A stretch of DNA of 64,000 nucleotides. Origin: Natronohydrobacter sp. Its GTDB lineage: Bacteria > Pseudomonadota > Alphaproteobacteria > Rhodobacterales > Rhodobacteraceae. Location: assembly GCA_030603695.1 (NCBI GenBank), contig JAUVXF010000005.1, positions 62,001 through 126,000 of the forward strand, written 5' to 3'. A program made the position numbers and the translations under genes. The notes beneath the pieces were generated by a model. It saw only the letters and a list, made by a program, of their open reading frames with translations. It was not told where the DNA came from and made no database searches. Positions 38,363 through 47,300 of the stretch are shown here, one piece after another; positions within the stretch are counted from its first letter, which is position 1; each line of letters begins with the position of its first letter.

Positions 38363-38391
38363 TTGACACGCCGCCCGCTTTCCCCCATATC
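38363..38391 (+). promoter_or_regulatory. Candidate promoter for rplU-rpmA
   Basis: TTGACA, 17 bp, CATATC resembles a sigma-70 promoter, 138 bp upstream of rplU. The long leader could hold an L21-binding or other regulatory structure, but I see no clear fold. Confidence 0.45.
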
Positions 38392-38528
38392 ACAGCTTCC
38401 GTTCGGGCATGCGGCCCGCGCGGCATATGGCTATTGTCCGCATATGCGGGCACGCCGTCCGAGGCACAAAACATCTGTCCCAGAGGCAGAGGCCACAGGG
38501 CGCGGCAAAGAGAAGAAGGAACAGGCCG

Positions 38529-39056
38529 ATGTTTGCGGTCCTTAAAACTGGTGGCAAGCAATATCGCGTGCAGGCAGGTGATGTCCTGCGCGTAGAGCGT
38601 ATTGCCGCACAAGCTGGTGAAACAGTCCAGTTCAATGAAATTCTGATGCTTGGCGGCGATGCGCCTGTCATTGGTGCGCCCATGGTTGCGGGTGCCGGTG
38701 TTCAGGCAGAAGTGATTGACCAGATCAAAGCGGATAAGGTCATTCACTATGTCAAGCGCCGCCGCAAGCACAGCTCGCAGCGCACCAAAGGCCACCGCCA
38801 GAAGCTGACGCTGGTGCGCGTGACCGATATTCTGGCCACTGGCGCGGACGCGACTGGCGTAAAGGCTGCAATCGGCACTGGTTCTGTATCGGGCTTTGCT
38901 GTTGAAGCTGCTGCCCCTGCACCTGTTGCAACGGCAGAGGCCCCGGCAAAGAAAGCCACCCGCGCCAAAAAAGCGGCCCCCGCTGCCGAGGCAGCCGAGG
39001 CCCCGGCAAAACCGAAACGCGCTGCGAAAAAACCCGCAGCCACGACAGAGGAGTAA
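38529..39056 (+). CDS. rplU: 50S ribosomal protein L21 with C-terminal extension
   Basis: A 175-residue protein. The first roughly 100 residues are canonical L21 (MFAVLKTGGKQYRVQAGDVL at the start; RRRKHSSQRTKGHRQKLTLV near the 23S-binding end). They are followed by an unusual tail of about 70 residues rich in Ala, Lys and Pro (KKATRAKKAAPAAEAAEAPA). E. coli L21 has 103 residues. Extended tails occur in some Rhodobacteraceae. Six bp before rpmA, one operon. Confidence 0.95.
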   Translation: MFAVLKTGGKQYRVQAGDVLRVERIAAQAGETVQFNEILMLGGDAPVIGAPMVAGAGVQAEVIDQIKADKVIHYVKRRRKHSSQRTKGHRQKLTLVRVTDILATGADATGVKAAIGTGSVSGFAVEAAAPAPVATAEAPAKKATRAKKAAPAAEAAEAPAKPKRAAKKPAATTEE

Positions 39057-39062
39057 TCCCTC

Positions 39063-39332
39063 ATGGCACATAAAAAAGCTGGCGGTTCCTCCCGCAATGG
39101 CCGCGACTCAGCAGGTCGTCGCCTTGGTGTGAAACTCTATGGCGGGCAATACGCCATTCCGGGCAATATCATCGTGCGTCAGCGCGGTACAAAGCATTGG
39201 CCCGGTGCAGGCGTTGGCATTGGCCGCGACCACACACTCTTTGCCCTGACAGAAGGGCGCATTGTGTTCACCAAGGGTTTCAAAGGTCGCAGTTTCGTAT
39301 CGGTCATGCCGGTGGAGACTGCTGCGGAATAA
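39063..39332 (+). CDS. rpmA: 50S ribosomal protein L27
   Basis: An 89-residue protein: [20 protein letters not shown], whose N terminus reaches the peptidyl transferase centre, then [20 protein letters not shown] and [20 protein letters not shown]. Full length, no N-terminal cleavage extension. Follows rplU and ends at a terminator. Confidence 0.97.
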   Translation: MAHKKAGGSSRNGRDSAGRRLGVKLYGGQYAIPGNIIVRQRGTKHWPGAGVGIGRDHTLFALTEGRIVFTKGFKGRSFVSVMPVETAAE

Positions 39333-39358
39333 GCCGAACGTTTACATTTCGCGTGTAG

Positions 39359-39395
39359 AACAGGGTCGGCCATAGGGTCGGCCCTGTTTCTTTTT
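39359..39395 (+). terminator. Rho-independent terminator of rplU-rpmA
   Basis: AACAGGG and CCCTGTT enclose an inner GGCC/GGTC pairing and are followed by TCTTTTT. Located 26 bp past the L27 stop. Confidence 0.8.
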
Positions 39396-39487
39396 GTCGA
39401 TTCTGCCGGGAGGGGCAGAGGGGCAGGGAAGCAGTGCAGGCCATGATCTTGGGGGAAGGCTGCCACCGTGCAGCCGCAGGAGCAGTG

Positions 39488-40030
39488 ATGAACTACGATA
39501 ACGACATTCGGGCAGATCAGCCGATTCTGACATCGCCGCGTTTGGTTTTGCGCCCACTTCAGGCGGCGGATGCCAGCGCGCTGGCGCGCTATGCCGGCGA
39601 CAGGCGCGTGGCAGAGGGCACGCGCTCTATCCCGCATCCTTTGCCCGAAGGGGCGGCAGAGGGGTTTATTGCGCAGGCCCAATCCCCACAGCGGGAAGAA
39701 GATGTCTGGGTGCTGGATGGCTCTGTCGCGGGCTATGACAGTGTGATGGGGCTTTTGTCGCTGAAACCGCTGGATCGGCAGCAAAGCCAGGTGGGGTTCT
39801 GGGTTGCACCGGATTTCTGGAATGCGGGTTTTGCGTCAGAAGCTGTGCGCACGGTGATCAGCGCCAATCCCCACCGCTCGCGCACCCTGTTTGCGGAGGT
39901 GTTTCAGGATAACCCTGCTTCGGCTCATGTGCTGACAAATGCGGGGTTTGATTATCTGGGCGATGCAGAGGCGCAAAGTGTGGCGCGCGGCGCAATCGTG
40001 CCAACATGGACATATATTCGGCGCATGTAA
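39488..40030 (+). CDS. GNAT family N-acetyltransferase (RimJ/RimL-like)
   Basis: A 180-residue single GNAT domain. [20 protein letters not shown] is the RimJ/RimL-type start, [20 protein letters not shown] the acetyl-CoA region, and [20 protein letters not shown] the terminal motif. The ATG at 39488 fits the alignment better than upstream in-frame starts, which lie in low-complexity sequence. Substrate unknown. A GNAT gene commonly follows rpmA in this family of bacteria. Confidence 0.82.
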   Translation: MNYDNDIRADQPILTSPRLVLRPLQAADASALARYAGDRRVAEGTRSIPHPLPEGAAEGFIAQAQSPQREEDVWVLDGSVAGYDSVMGLLSLKPLDRQQSQVGFWVAPDFWNAGFASEAVRTVISANPHRSRTLFAEVFQDNPASAHVLTNAGFDYLGDAEAQSVARGAIVPTWTYIRRM

Positions 40031-40155
40031 CTTGGCGGGCCTGAAAATAGGGGGATCGCCTATAATCTGGGCCGTTCGGGATAAAACCCCCTCTCGGCCC
40101 TCGACCTTTGCGCAGGCTTTGCTAGGATTGTGAAAGCGGGAATGCAGAGGTGCAC

Positions 40156-40929
40156 ATGCACAGACCAGTCATCGGGATCATTGGGAATTCGCATCTGATA
40201 AATGATGAATATCCGGCCCATGCCGGTGGGCGGATGAATTCCGAGGCTGTCTCGGAAGTGGCGCGTTGCCTGCCGCTGCTTATCCCCGCCGATCCGCGCC
40301 TTGTCTCTGTCGCGGAACTGCTGGAGGTGTGCGATGGGTTTTTGCTGACAGGTGGGCGGCCCAATGTTCACCCCGAAGAATATGGCGAAGATGAAACCCC
40401 GGCCCATGGCGCCTTTGACCGCGCGCGCGATGCCATTACCCTGCCCTTGGTGCGGGCCTGTGTGGCGCGTGGCCAGCCCTTTTTGGGGGTTTGCCGGGGC
40501 TTTCAGGAAGTGAATGTTGCCATGGGCGGCACGCTTTACCCCGAAATCCGCGATTTGCCGGGCAGGATGAATCACCGCATGCCCCCTGATGGGTCGCTAG
40601 AGGAAAAATTCGCCCTGCGCCATAAGGTGCAGTTTCAAGAGGGCGGGGTTTTCCACCGGCTGCTGGGCGCGGCGGAAGTGATGACAAACACCCTGCACGG
40701 GCAGGGCATAAAGACACCGGGCAAGGATATTGTGATTGATGGCCATGCCCCGGATGGCACCCCAGAGGCGCTGTATATTCGCGGCGCGCGGGGGTTCACG
40801 CTGTCTGTGCAGTGGCATCCCGAATGGCAGGCCGGGCAAGACCCTGTATCACGCCCGCTATTCGAGGGGTTCGGCGCGGCTGTGCGCGCGTGGGCCGCAC
40901 AGCGCCGGGGGTTTGCGCAAAGCGCCTGA
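40156..40929 (+). CDS. Gamma-glutamyl-gamma-aminobutyrate hydrolase family (peptidase C26)
   Basis: A 257-residue class I glutamine amidotransferase-like hydrolase related to PuuD. The nucleophile elbow is PFLGVCRGFQEVNVAMGG (Cys), and the catalytic His-x-Glu is in LSVQWHPEWQA. GFLLTGGRPNVHPEEYGE is the oxyanion-side loop. PuuD releases GABA from gamma-glutamyl-GABA in putrescine breakdown; the substrate here is inferred. The ATG at 40156 is preferred over a GTG two codons upstream. The stop codon lies in the loop of its own terminator. Confidence 0.87.
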   Translation: MHRPVIGIIGNSHLINDEYPAHAGGRMNSEAVSEVARCLPLLIPADPRLVSVAELLEVCDGFLLTGGRPNVHPEEYGEDETPAHGAFDRARDAITLPLVRACVARGQPFLGVCRGFQEVNVAMGGTLYPEIRDLPGRMNHRMPPDGSLEEKFALRHKVQFQEGGVFHRLLGAAEVMTNTLHGQGIKTPGKDIVIDGHAPDGTPEALYIRGARGFTLSVQWHPEWQAGQDPVSRPLFEGFGAAVRAWAAQRRGFAQSA

Positions 40930-40946
40930 GGGCGCTTTGCCTTTTT
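40917..40946 (+). terminator. Terminator overlapping the C26 stop codon
   Basis: GCAAAGCGCC, loop TGAG, GGCGCTTTGC, then CTTTTT. The UGA stop lies at the stem top, so translation would reach into the hairpin. Confidence 0.85.
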
Positions 40947-40956
40947 ACATCGGTTT

Positions 40957-41958
40957 TTAGCCCGCGCGGGCCATGGCGGCGGCTGTATCCAGCATGCGGT
41001 TGGAAAAGCCCCATTCATTGTCATACCATGACAAAACCCGCACCATCCGGCCTTCCAGCACTTTGGTTTGATCCAGATGGAAGATGGAAGAGCGCGGATC
41101 ATGGTTGAAATCCATCGAGACATTGGGCTGGTCTGTCATCCCCAGAATGCCCTTCAAAGGCCCCTCTGCCGCGGCGGCACAGATCGCGGCGTTGATTTCT
41201 TCCACAGTCACATCGCGCGCGGCTTCAAATGTCAGATCAACAACAGAGACATTGGGCGTGGGCACGCGGATTGCAACGCCGTCCAGCTTGCCCGCCAGTT
41301 CTGGCAGCACCAGACCCACGGCCTTTGCCGCGCCGGTAGAGGTGGGGATCATGCTCATCGCGGCGGCGCGGGCGCGATACATGTCTTTGTGCATTGCATC
41401 CAGCGTGGGTTGGTCGCCAGTATAGCTGTGGATCGTGGTCATGAACCCGCGCGAAATGCCAATGGCGTCATTAAGCACCTTGGCCACGGGGGCCAGACAG
41501 TTGGTGGTGCAAGACCCGTTTGAAACGATCTTGTCGGCCGCTGTCAGGCTGTCATGGTTCACGCCGTAAACCACAGTCTTATCCGCCCCTTTGGATGGCG
41601 CAGAGACAAGCACCTTGCCTGCGCGCGCCAGATGCACCTTTGCCTTGTCAGCATCGGTGAAAATGCCGGTGCATTCCAGCACGATGTCAATATCATCCCA
41701 AGGCAGGTTTGCGGGATCACGCTCTGCCGTCACAGTGATTGCGCGGCCCGCAACCGTGATGACATTGCCTGCGGTGCTTATGTCTGCGGGAAAGCGGCCA
41801 TGAACGGAATCAAAGCGCAGCAAATGCGCGATACTCTCTACCGGCCCCAGATCGTTGATGGCCACAATTTCCAGATCATCGCGGCCCTGTTCGACCAGCG
41901 CACGCAGCACCAGCCGCCCGATCCGGCCAAAGCCATTGATTGCAAGACGGGTTGTCAT
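40957..41958 (-). CDS. gap: Glyceraldehyde-3-phosphate dehydrogenase, NAD-type
   Basis: A 333-residue GAPDH. Rossmann start LAINGFGRIGRLVLRAL; catalytic Cys in SNGSCTTNCLAPVAKVLND; IPTSTGAAKAVGLVLPEL; C-terminal WYDNEWGFSNRM. Asp36 in AINDLG is the residue that selects NAD over NADP. The start at 41958 is chosen because AGGAG lies seven bases upstream; the ATG two codons earlier is too close to it. The operator-like TGTTAGCGCAAACG lies 25 bp upstream. The glycolytic paralogue of the pair, by inference. Confidence 0.94.
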   Translation of the reverse strand: MTTRLAINGFGRIGRLVLRALVEQGRDDLEIVAINDLGPVESIAHLLRFDSVHGRFPADISTAGNVITVAGRAITVTAERDPANLPWDDIDIVLECTGIFTDADKAKVHLARAGKVLVSAPSKGADKTVVYGVNHDSLTAADKIVSNGSCTTNCLAPVAKVLNDAIGISRGFMTTIHSYTGDQPTLDAMHKDMYRARAAAMSMIPTSTGAAKAVGLVLPELAGKLDGVAIRVPTPNVSVVDLTFEAARDVTVEEINAAICAAAAEGPLKGILGMTDQPNVSMDFNHDPRSSIFHLDQTKVLEGRMVRVLSWYDNEWGFSNRMLDTAAAMARAG

Positions 41959-41983
41959 GGGCATTCTCCTGATTTCGGTGTTG

Positions 41984-41997
41984 CGTTTGCGCTAACA
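41984..41997 (-). promoter_or_regulatory. Operator-like motif upstream of gap (copy A)
   Basis: On the minus strand TGTTAGCGCAAACG, an imperfect palindrome around GCGC. It resembles two motifs upstream of the second GAPDH gene and the general form of LacI-family operators, such as that of the carbon regulator CceR of Rhodobacter. The assignment to CceR is inference. Confidence 0.5.
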
Positions 41998-42044
41998 TAT
42001 GCGGTGCACCAAAATCAAGGGGCTTGCAGGGCAGGGGATGAAAA

Positions 42045-42458
42045 TCAGCAGATGGTGCAGCCCTGCGCGCGGGTGGGTTGCGCTGGCTGATACCCCTCGC
42101 GCAGCAAGCGGAACATGCCGCCGCCCAGATCAATAACCGGCGTATCCAGCGCGGGCGCAATGGCTTGCACGGCCTGTGCGGTGCGGCTGCCTGTGCGGCA
42201 GATCAGCGCTACGGGCTGGCCGGGTTGCAGATGCGGGGCGAGGGCATCCAGAAACTGTTCGGGGTTGTCAAAGGGCAGCAACAGCGCATTGGGCAGAACC
42301 CCTGTTTCCACCCATTCATGCGGCTGGCGGATATCAACCAGCAAAACCGGGCTTTCCAGCAATTGCGCCGCAGAGGGCTGGGCGGTGAAAACCTGCTGCG
42401 CGGCCAAAGGCTGGGTCAGCATCAGCGCGGCAAGTAGGGCAGCAAGATGGCGCGGCAT
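42045..42458 (-). CDS. Periplasmic rhodanese-like sulfurtransferase
   Basis: A 137-residue protein with a signal peptide (MPRHLAALLAALMLTQPLAA, then QQVF) and one rhodanese domain. VDIRQPHEWVETGVLPNALL is the first motif; the active-site loop CRTGSR follows PVALI. A CTIC pair ends the protein. Similar to PspE-type single-domain rhodaneses. It lies between two GAPDH genes on the same strand but has a terminator ahead of it, so it is probably a separate unit. Confidence 0.85.
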   Translation of the reverse strand: MPRHLAALLAALMLTQPLAAQQVFTAQPSAAQLLESPVLLVDIRQPHEWVETGVLPNALLLPFDNPEQFLDALAPHLQPGQPVALICRTGSRTAQAVQAIAPALDTPVIDLGGGMFRLLREGYQPAQPTRAQGCTIC

Positions 42459-42536
42459 GTCTATTCCCTTTCAGTTTTTTGAATATATAACCCAGTGTCG
42501 CGCCCCGGCAAAGGCGACAAAACACCACAACGCAAA

Positions 42537-42562
42537 CGGCCCGCCAAAACCTTGGCGGGCCG
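42537..42562 (-). terminator. Terminator of the second GAPDH gene
   Basis: CGGCCCGCCAA and TTGGCGGGCCG form an 11-bp perfect stem with a 4-nt loop, 24 bp past the gap2 stop. On the minus strand it runs into TTTGCGTTG, a modest T run. Confidence 0.8.
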
Positions 42563-42586
42563 CGTTGCGCAGGTTTCAAACCTATA

Positions 42587-43591
42587 TCAGTGAATCAAGC
42601 GGCCCATCGCTGCGGCCACATCGGCCATACGGCAGGAAAAGCCCCATTCATTGTCATACCATGCCAATACGCGCACCATGCGCTTGCCCACAACCTTTGT
42701 CTGATCAGGCGCAAAGATAGAGCTGTGGGGCGTATGGTTGAAATCAATAGAGACTTTGGGTTCTGGGTCATAAGACAGCACCGCGCCCATTGCCCCGCTT
42801 GCGGCCTCGCGCACGATCTCATTCACCTCTGCGGCGGTGACATCGCGCCCGGCATAAAAGGTCAGATCAACCGCGCTGACATTGGGGGTGGGCACGCGCA
42901 ACGCGGTTCCATCCAGCTTGCCTGCCAGTTCTGGCAGCACTTCGCCCAAGGCTTTTGCGGCCCCGGTAGAGGTGGGGATCATGGCCATGGCGGCGGCGCG
43001 CGCGCGATACAGGTCTTTGTGGCGGCGATCCAGCGTTGGCTGATCGCCAGTATAGCTGTGAACCGTGGTCATGATGCCAGATTCAATGCCAATCGTATCA
43101 TTCAGCACCTTCGCCAGCGGGGCGAGGCAATTTGTCGTGCAAGACCCGTTCGATACCACCAGATGATCGGCGCGCAGGCTACGGTGGTTCACACCGTAAA
43201 CAATGGTCGCATCGGCATTCTTGGCGGGTGCGGAAACCAGCACACGGCTTGCGCCGCGGCCAAGATGCACGGCAGCCTTGTCGCGCTCGTTGAATTTGCC
43301 GGTGCATTCCAGCACCACATCCACACCTTCCCAATCCAGTTCTGTCGGGTCATAGGTGGACATCACCTTGATCGGGCCGCGCCCCAGATCAATCTTGTCG
43401 CCATCCACGCGCACGGTGCCGGGAAAGCGGCCATGCACGGAGTCGTATTTCAACAGATGGGCATTGGTTTCGATCGGGCCAGTGGCGTTGATCTTGACAA
43501 CTTCCACATCATTGCGCGCACTTTCGGCGATATGGGCAAGGGTGCAGCGCCCAATGCGCCCAAAGCCATTGATTCCGATGGTGATGGTCAT
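42587..43591 (-). CDS. gap: Glyceraldehyde-3-phosphate dehydrogenase, possible NADP-type
   Basis: A 334-residue GAPDH paralogue. ITIGINGFGRIGRCTLAHIA; catalytic Cys in SNGSCTTNCLAPLAKVLND; WYDNEWGFSCRM. The position that carries NAD-selecting Asp36 in the neighbour is Ala36 here (VKINATG), as in the INAS sequence of NADP-preferring B. subtilis GapB. A gluconeogenic or dual-cofactor role is therefore likely but unproven. Two operator-like motifs lie upstream. Divergent from a small membrane protein gene. Confidence 0.92.
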   Translation of the reverse strand: MTITIGINGFGRIGRCTLAHIAESARNDVEVVKINATGPIETNAHLLKYDSVHGRFPGTVRVDGDKIDLGRGPIKVMSTYDPTELDWEGVDVVLECTGKFNERDKAAVHLGRGASRVLVSAPAKNADATIVYGVNHRSLRADHLVVSNGSCTTNCLAPLAKVLNDTIGIESGIMTTVHSYTGDQPTLDRRHKDLYRARAAAMAMIPTSTGAAKALGEVLPELAGKLDGTALRVPTPNVSAVDLTFYAGRDVTAAEVNEIVREAASGAMGAVLSYDPEPKVSIDFNHTPHSSIFAPDQTKVVGKRMVRVLAWYDNEWGFSCRMADVAAAMGRLIH

Positions 43592-43676
43592 ATCTGCTAC
43601 TCCGCGCTGTGCCTGTGGTTTGGGTATAGCCAGCGTAGCCTGTCGAAAAAAGGGCGAAAACTGTGCACAAAATGGT

Positions 43677-43710
43677 CGTTAGCGCAATCTTGGCCCTGAT
43701 AGCGCCAACG
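43677..43710. promoter_or_regulatory. Tandem operator-like motifs upstream of gap2 (copies B and C)
   Basis: CGTTAGCGCAATCT (43677-43690) and TGATAGCGCCAACG (43697-43710) start exactly 20 bp apart, about two helical turns. They share TAGCGC and flanks with the motif upstream of the first gap gene. Located 86-119 bp upstream of gap2 and about 100 bp upstream of the divergent membrane protein gene. Confidence 0.5.
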
Positions 43711-43812
43711 TGGCACAGGGCTTTGGTGCAGTTGGCCGGGTTTGGGTGCTTGCACTGCCTTGCACCGCGTTGCATGTAAGAGGGGCAGGCATAGCAGCAG
43801 GGCGCAGGCGCA

Positions 43813-44340
43813 TTGGCATTTCTGGACAATATCTTCAACTTCATCAACATGCGGTCTTTCTCCTCGGTCTGGTTCTGGATCGTGCTTGCGCTGTATTGGT
43901 CTTCGGTCAGTCAGGCCGTGCTGGGTGCGCCTTATGATGTGATCATCCGCGCCAGAAATGGCATGGCGCAGGATAAGGAAGATCTGGACAGGCTGGTCTA
44001 TATCCATTTGCGCCGCAGGCTGGCGCTGATGCGCCGCAGCGGGCATTGGGTTTTGGCTCTTGTTGTCGCGCTTTTGACCGCTATTTGCATTTTGGCATTC
44101 TCTTACCGGGTGGAATTTGCACAAGCGCTGTTTGTGTTGCTGGTGCCGATTACGCTTGTTCGGATGGCCGGGCTGCGGCTGTGTTTCCACATCGAGCGTG
44201 AGGGCATCGAAGGGGTCACTCTGGCGCGGGTTTTGCTGAAGCACCGTTTCTGGATGCAGGCCTTGGGTGTGCTTGCCATATTTGTGACAGCGGTTTGGGG
44301 CATGCTCTATGTGATGTCGCGCTCTGCGCTGGGGCTGTGA
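43813..44340 (+). CDS. Conserved four-helix membrane protein of unknown function
   Basis: A 175-residue protein with four predicted membrane helices (SVWFWIVLALYWSSVS; HWVLALVVALLTAICILAFS; ALFVLLVPITLVRMAGL; WMQALGVLAIFVTAVWGM). The opening DNIFNFINMRSFSSVWFW resembles Rhodobacteraceae proteins sometimes labelled component of SufBCD complex, a label with little support. The only start in a good position is TTG at 43813; an internal ATG at 43849 is the alternative. It precedes mfd by 32 bp on the same strand. Confidence 0.7.
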   Translation: MAFLDNIFNFINMRSFSSVWFWIVLALYWSSVSQAVLGAPYDVIIRARNGMAQDKEDLDRLVYIHLRRRLALMRRSGHWVLALVVALLTAICILAFSYRVEFAQALFVLLVPITLVRMAGLRLCFHIEREGIEGVTLARVLLKHRFWMQALGVLAIFVTAVWGMLYVMSRSALGL

Positions 44341-44372
44341 ACGCGCGTGATGCGTGAAAGGATGTAAAACAT

Positions 44373-47300
44373 ATGTCATCTGTGGCAGAAAAGATCATTC
44401 TGGGCGGTGCGCCAGAAGGGTATGACGCGCTGTTGCTGGCCAAAGAGGTGGCACGCAGTGACGGGCCAGTGATCCATGTCGCGCGCGATGACCGACGTTC
44501 TGAAGCCATGGCGCAGGCTTTGGCCTTTGTTGCCCCTGATCTGACAGTGCTGCGCTTTCCTGCATGGGATTGCCTGCCCTATGATCGTGTCTCGCCCAAT
44601 CCTGAAATCGCCTCTGCGCGCATGGCCACGCTGGCGGCACTGGCGCAAGGCGTGCCGGGGCCGTTTGTGCTGCTCACCACGCTCTCGGCGGCCCAGCAAC
44701 GTGTGCCCGCGCGCGATGTGGTGGCAGAGGCCTCTTTTCGCGCCACAGTCGGGCGGCGGATAGATGAGGGGGCCTTGCGGGGCTGGCTGGTGCGGATGGG
44801 GTTTTCGCAATCCCCCACAGTCACAGAGCCGGGCGATTTCGCCATTCGTGGCGGGATTTTCGATATCTACCCACCGGGAGAAGGCGGGCCAGTGCGGTTG
44901 GATCTGTTTGGCGATGTGCTGGATGGCGCGCGCCGCTTTGATCCCGCCAGCCAGCGCAGCCTTGAAAAATTGCAGGTCGTGGAATTCGCGCCTGTCTCCG
45001 AGATCATTCTGGACGAGGCCGCGATCACCCGGTTCCGGCAAAACTACCGGATCGAATTTGGCGCGGCAGGTAATGATGATCCGCTCTATGAGGCTGTCAG
45101 TGCGGGCCGCAAGCATCAGGGGATGGAGCATTGGTTGCCCTTCTTCCATGCCCGGCTGGATTTGCTGTTTGATTACCTGCCCTCTGCGCCCGTGCTGCTG
45201 GATGATCAATGCGATGCGGCCCGCCTGTCGCGCTGGGAGGGGATTGCCGATCAATATGATGCCCGGCGCGAGGCCATGCAGGCCAAGGGGCGGATGGACA
45301 GTGTGTATAAACCCTGCCCACCAGATTTGCTGTATCTCAATGATGCGGGCTGGAACGCGGCGCTTTCCGGGCGGCGGGTGATGAACCTTAGCCCCTTGCG
45401 CGCAGCACCAGGGCCGGGGGTGCTGGATGCGGGTGGGCGCACAGGGCGCAGCTTTGCGCCCGAACGGCAGGCGGGGGGCAATGTTTTTGATGCGCTTGTG
45501 GCCCATATCCGCGCGCGTCTGCCTTTGGGCACTGTGCTGATTGCCAGCCATAGCGAGGGCGCGCGCGAAAGGCTGTCTGGCCTGTTGGAAGATCATGGTG
45601 CGCCCCCGGCGCAGCCTGTCGCTCGCTTGCGCGAGATGGGGGAAGGGGGCCTGTATCTGACAGTCTGGCCCCTTGATAGCGGGTTTGAAGCCCCCGGCCT
45701 GACTGTCATTTCGGAACAGGATGTGCTGGGCGACAGGCTGGTTGCGCGCACGCGCCGCCGCAAACGGGCCGAAAACTTCCTGACAGAGGCGCAAAGCCTT
45801 TCGCCCGGTGATCTGGTGGTGCATGTTGATCACGGCGTGGGCCGCTATACCGGGCTGGAAATGATCACCGCCATGGGCGCGCCGCATGAATGTATCGCGC
45901 TGGAATATGCGGGCGGGGACAGGCTGTTTCTGCCTGTTGAAAACATCGAATTGCTCTCGCGCTTTGGCCATGAAGAGGGCTTGCTGGACAAATTGGGCGG
46001 GGGCGCATGGCAGGCCAAGAAAGCGCGTCTGAAGCAACGCATCCGAGAGATTGCGGATAAGCTGATCCGAATTGCCGCCGAACGCCAGTTGCGCAAGGCC
46101 CCCCAGTTTGAGGCGCCAGAGGGCATATGGGAAGAATTCCTTGCCCGCTTCCCCTATGCCGAGACGGATGACCAGCTGCGCGCCATCGAAGATGTGCTGG
46201 AAGATTTTGAAAGTGGCCGGCCTATGGACAGGCTGGTGGTGGGCGATGTGGGCTTTGGCAAAACCGAAGTGGCCATGCGTGCGGCCTTCATCGCGGCCAT
46301 GTCTGGCGTGCAAGTGGCTGTAATCGCGCCGACCACGCTGCTGGCGCGCCAGCATTACAAAACATTTGCCGAACGCTTCCGCGGCTTTCCGATCAATGTG
46401 CGCCCTTTGTCGCGCTTTGTGCCCGCCAAAGAGGCCAGCGCCACCCGCGAAGGGCTGGCCAAGGGAACAGTGGATATCTGCATCGGCACGCATGCGCTTT
46501 TGGCCAAGGGCGTAAGCTTTGCCAATCTGGGCCTGTTGGTGATCGATGAAGAGCAACATTTCGGCGTGAACCACAAAGAGCGCCTAAAAGAATTGCGCAG
46601 CGATATCCATGTGCTGACGCTCACGGCAACGCCCATCCCGCGCACGCTGCAACTCTCGCTTACGGGCGTGCGCGATCTCTCCATCATCCAGACCCCGCCA
46701 GTGGATCGTCTGGCCATCCGAACCTATGTCAGCGAGTTTGATACGCTTACCCTGCGCGAAGCGCTGTTGCGCGAGCGTTTTCGCGGGGGGCAATCGTTTT
46801 TCGTTGTGCCGCGCATTTCCGATCTGCCAGAGGTGGAAGAGTTTTTGCGCAGCCATGTTCCTGAAATCAGCTATATCATCGCCAATGGCCAGATGGCCGC
46901 AGGCGATCTGGACGCGCGGATGAACGCCTTTTACGATGGCAAATATGATGTGCTTGTCGCCACATCCATCGTCGAATCCGGTCTTGATATTCCGCGCGCC
47001 AATACGATGATCGTGCATCGCGCCGATATGTTCGGTCTGGCGCAGCTGTATCAGATCCGCGGGCGGGTGGGGCGCGCAAAAACCCGCGCCTATTGCTTCC
47101 TGACCACCAAACCGCGCAGCCCGCTAACGCCACAGGCGCAACGGCGGCTGAAATTGCTGGCCTCGCTGGATACGCTGGGCGCAGGGTTCAACCTTGCCAG
47201 CCATGACATGGATTTGCGCGGCGCAGGCAATATCCTGGGCGAGGAACAATCAGGCCATATCAAGGAAGTGGGGTATGAACTGTATCAGCAGATGCTGGAA

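Noticed and set aside
44376-46574. 732-codon minus-strand open frame opposite mfd
   Set aside because: Antisense shadow of Mfd, with composition typical of reversed GC-rich codons.
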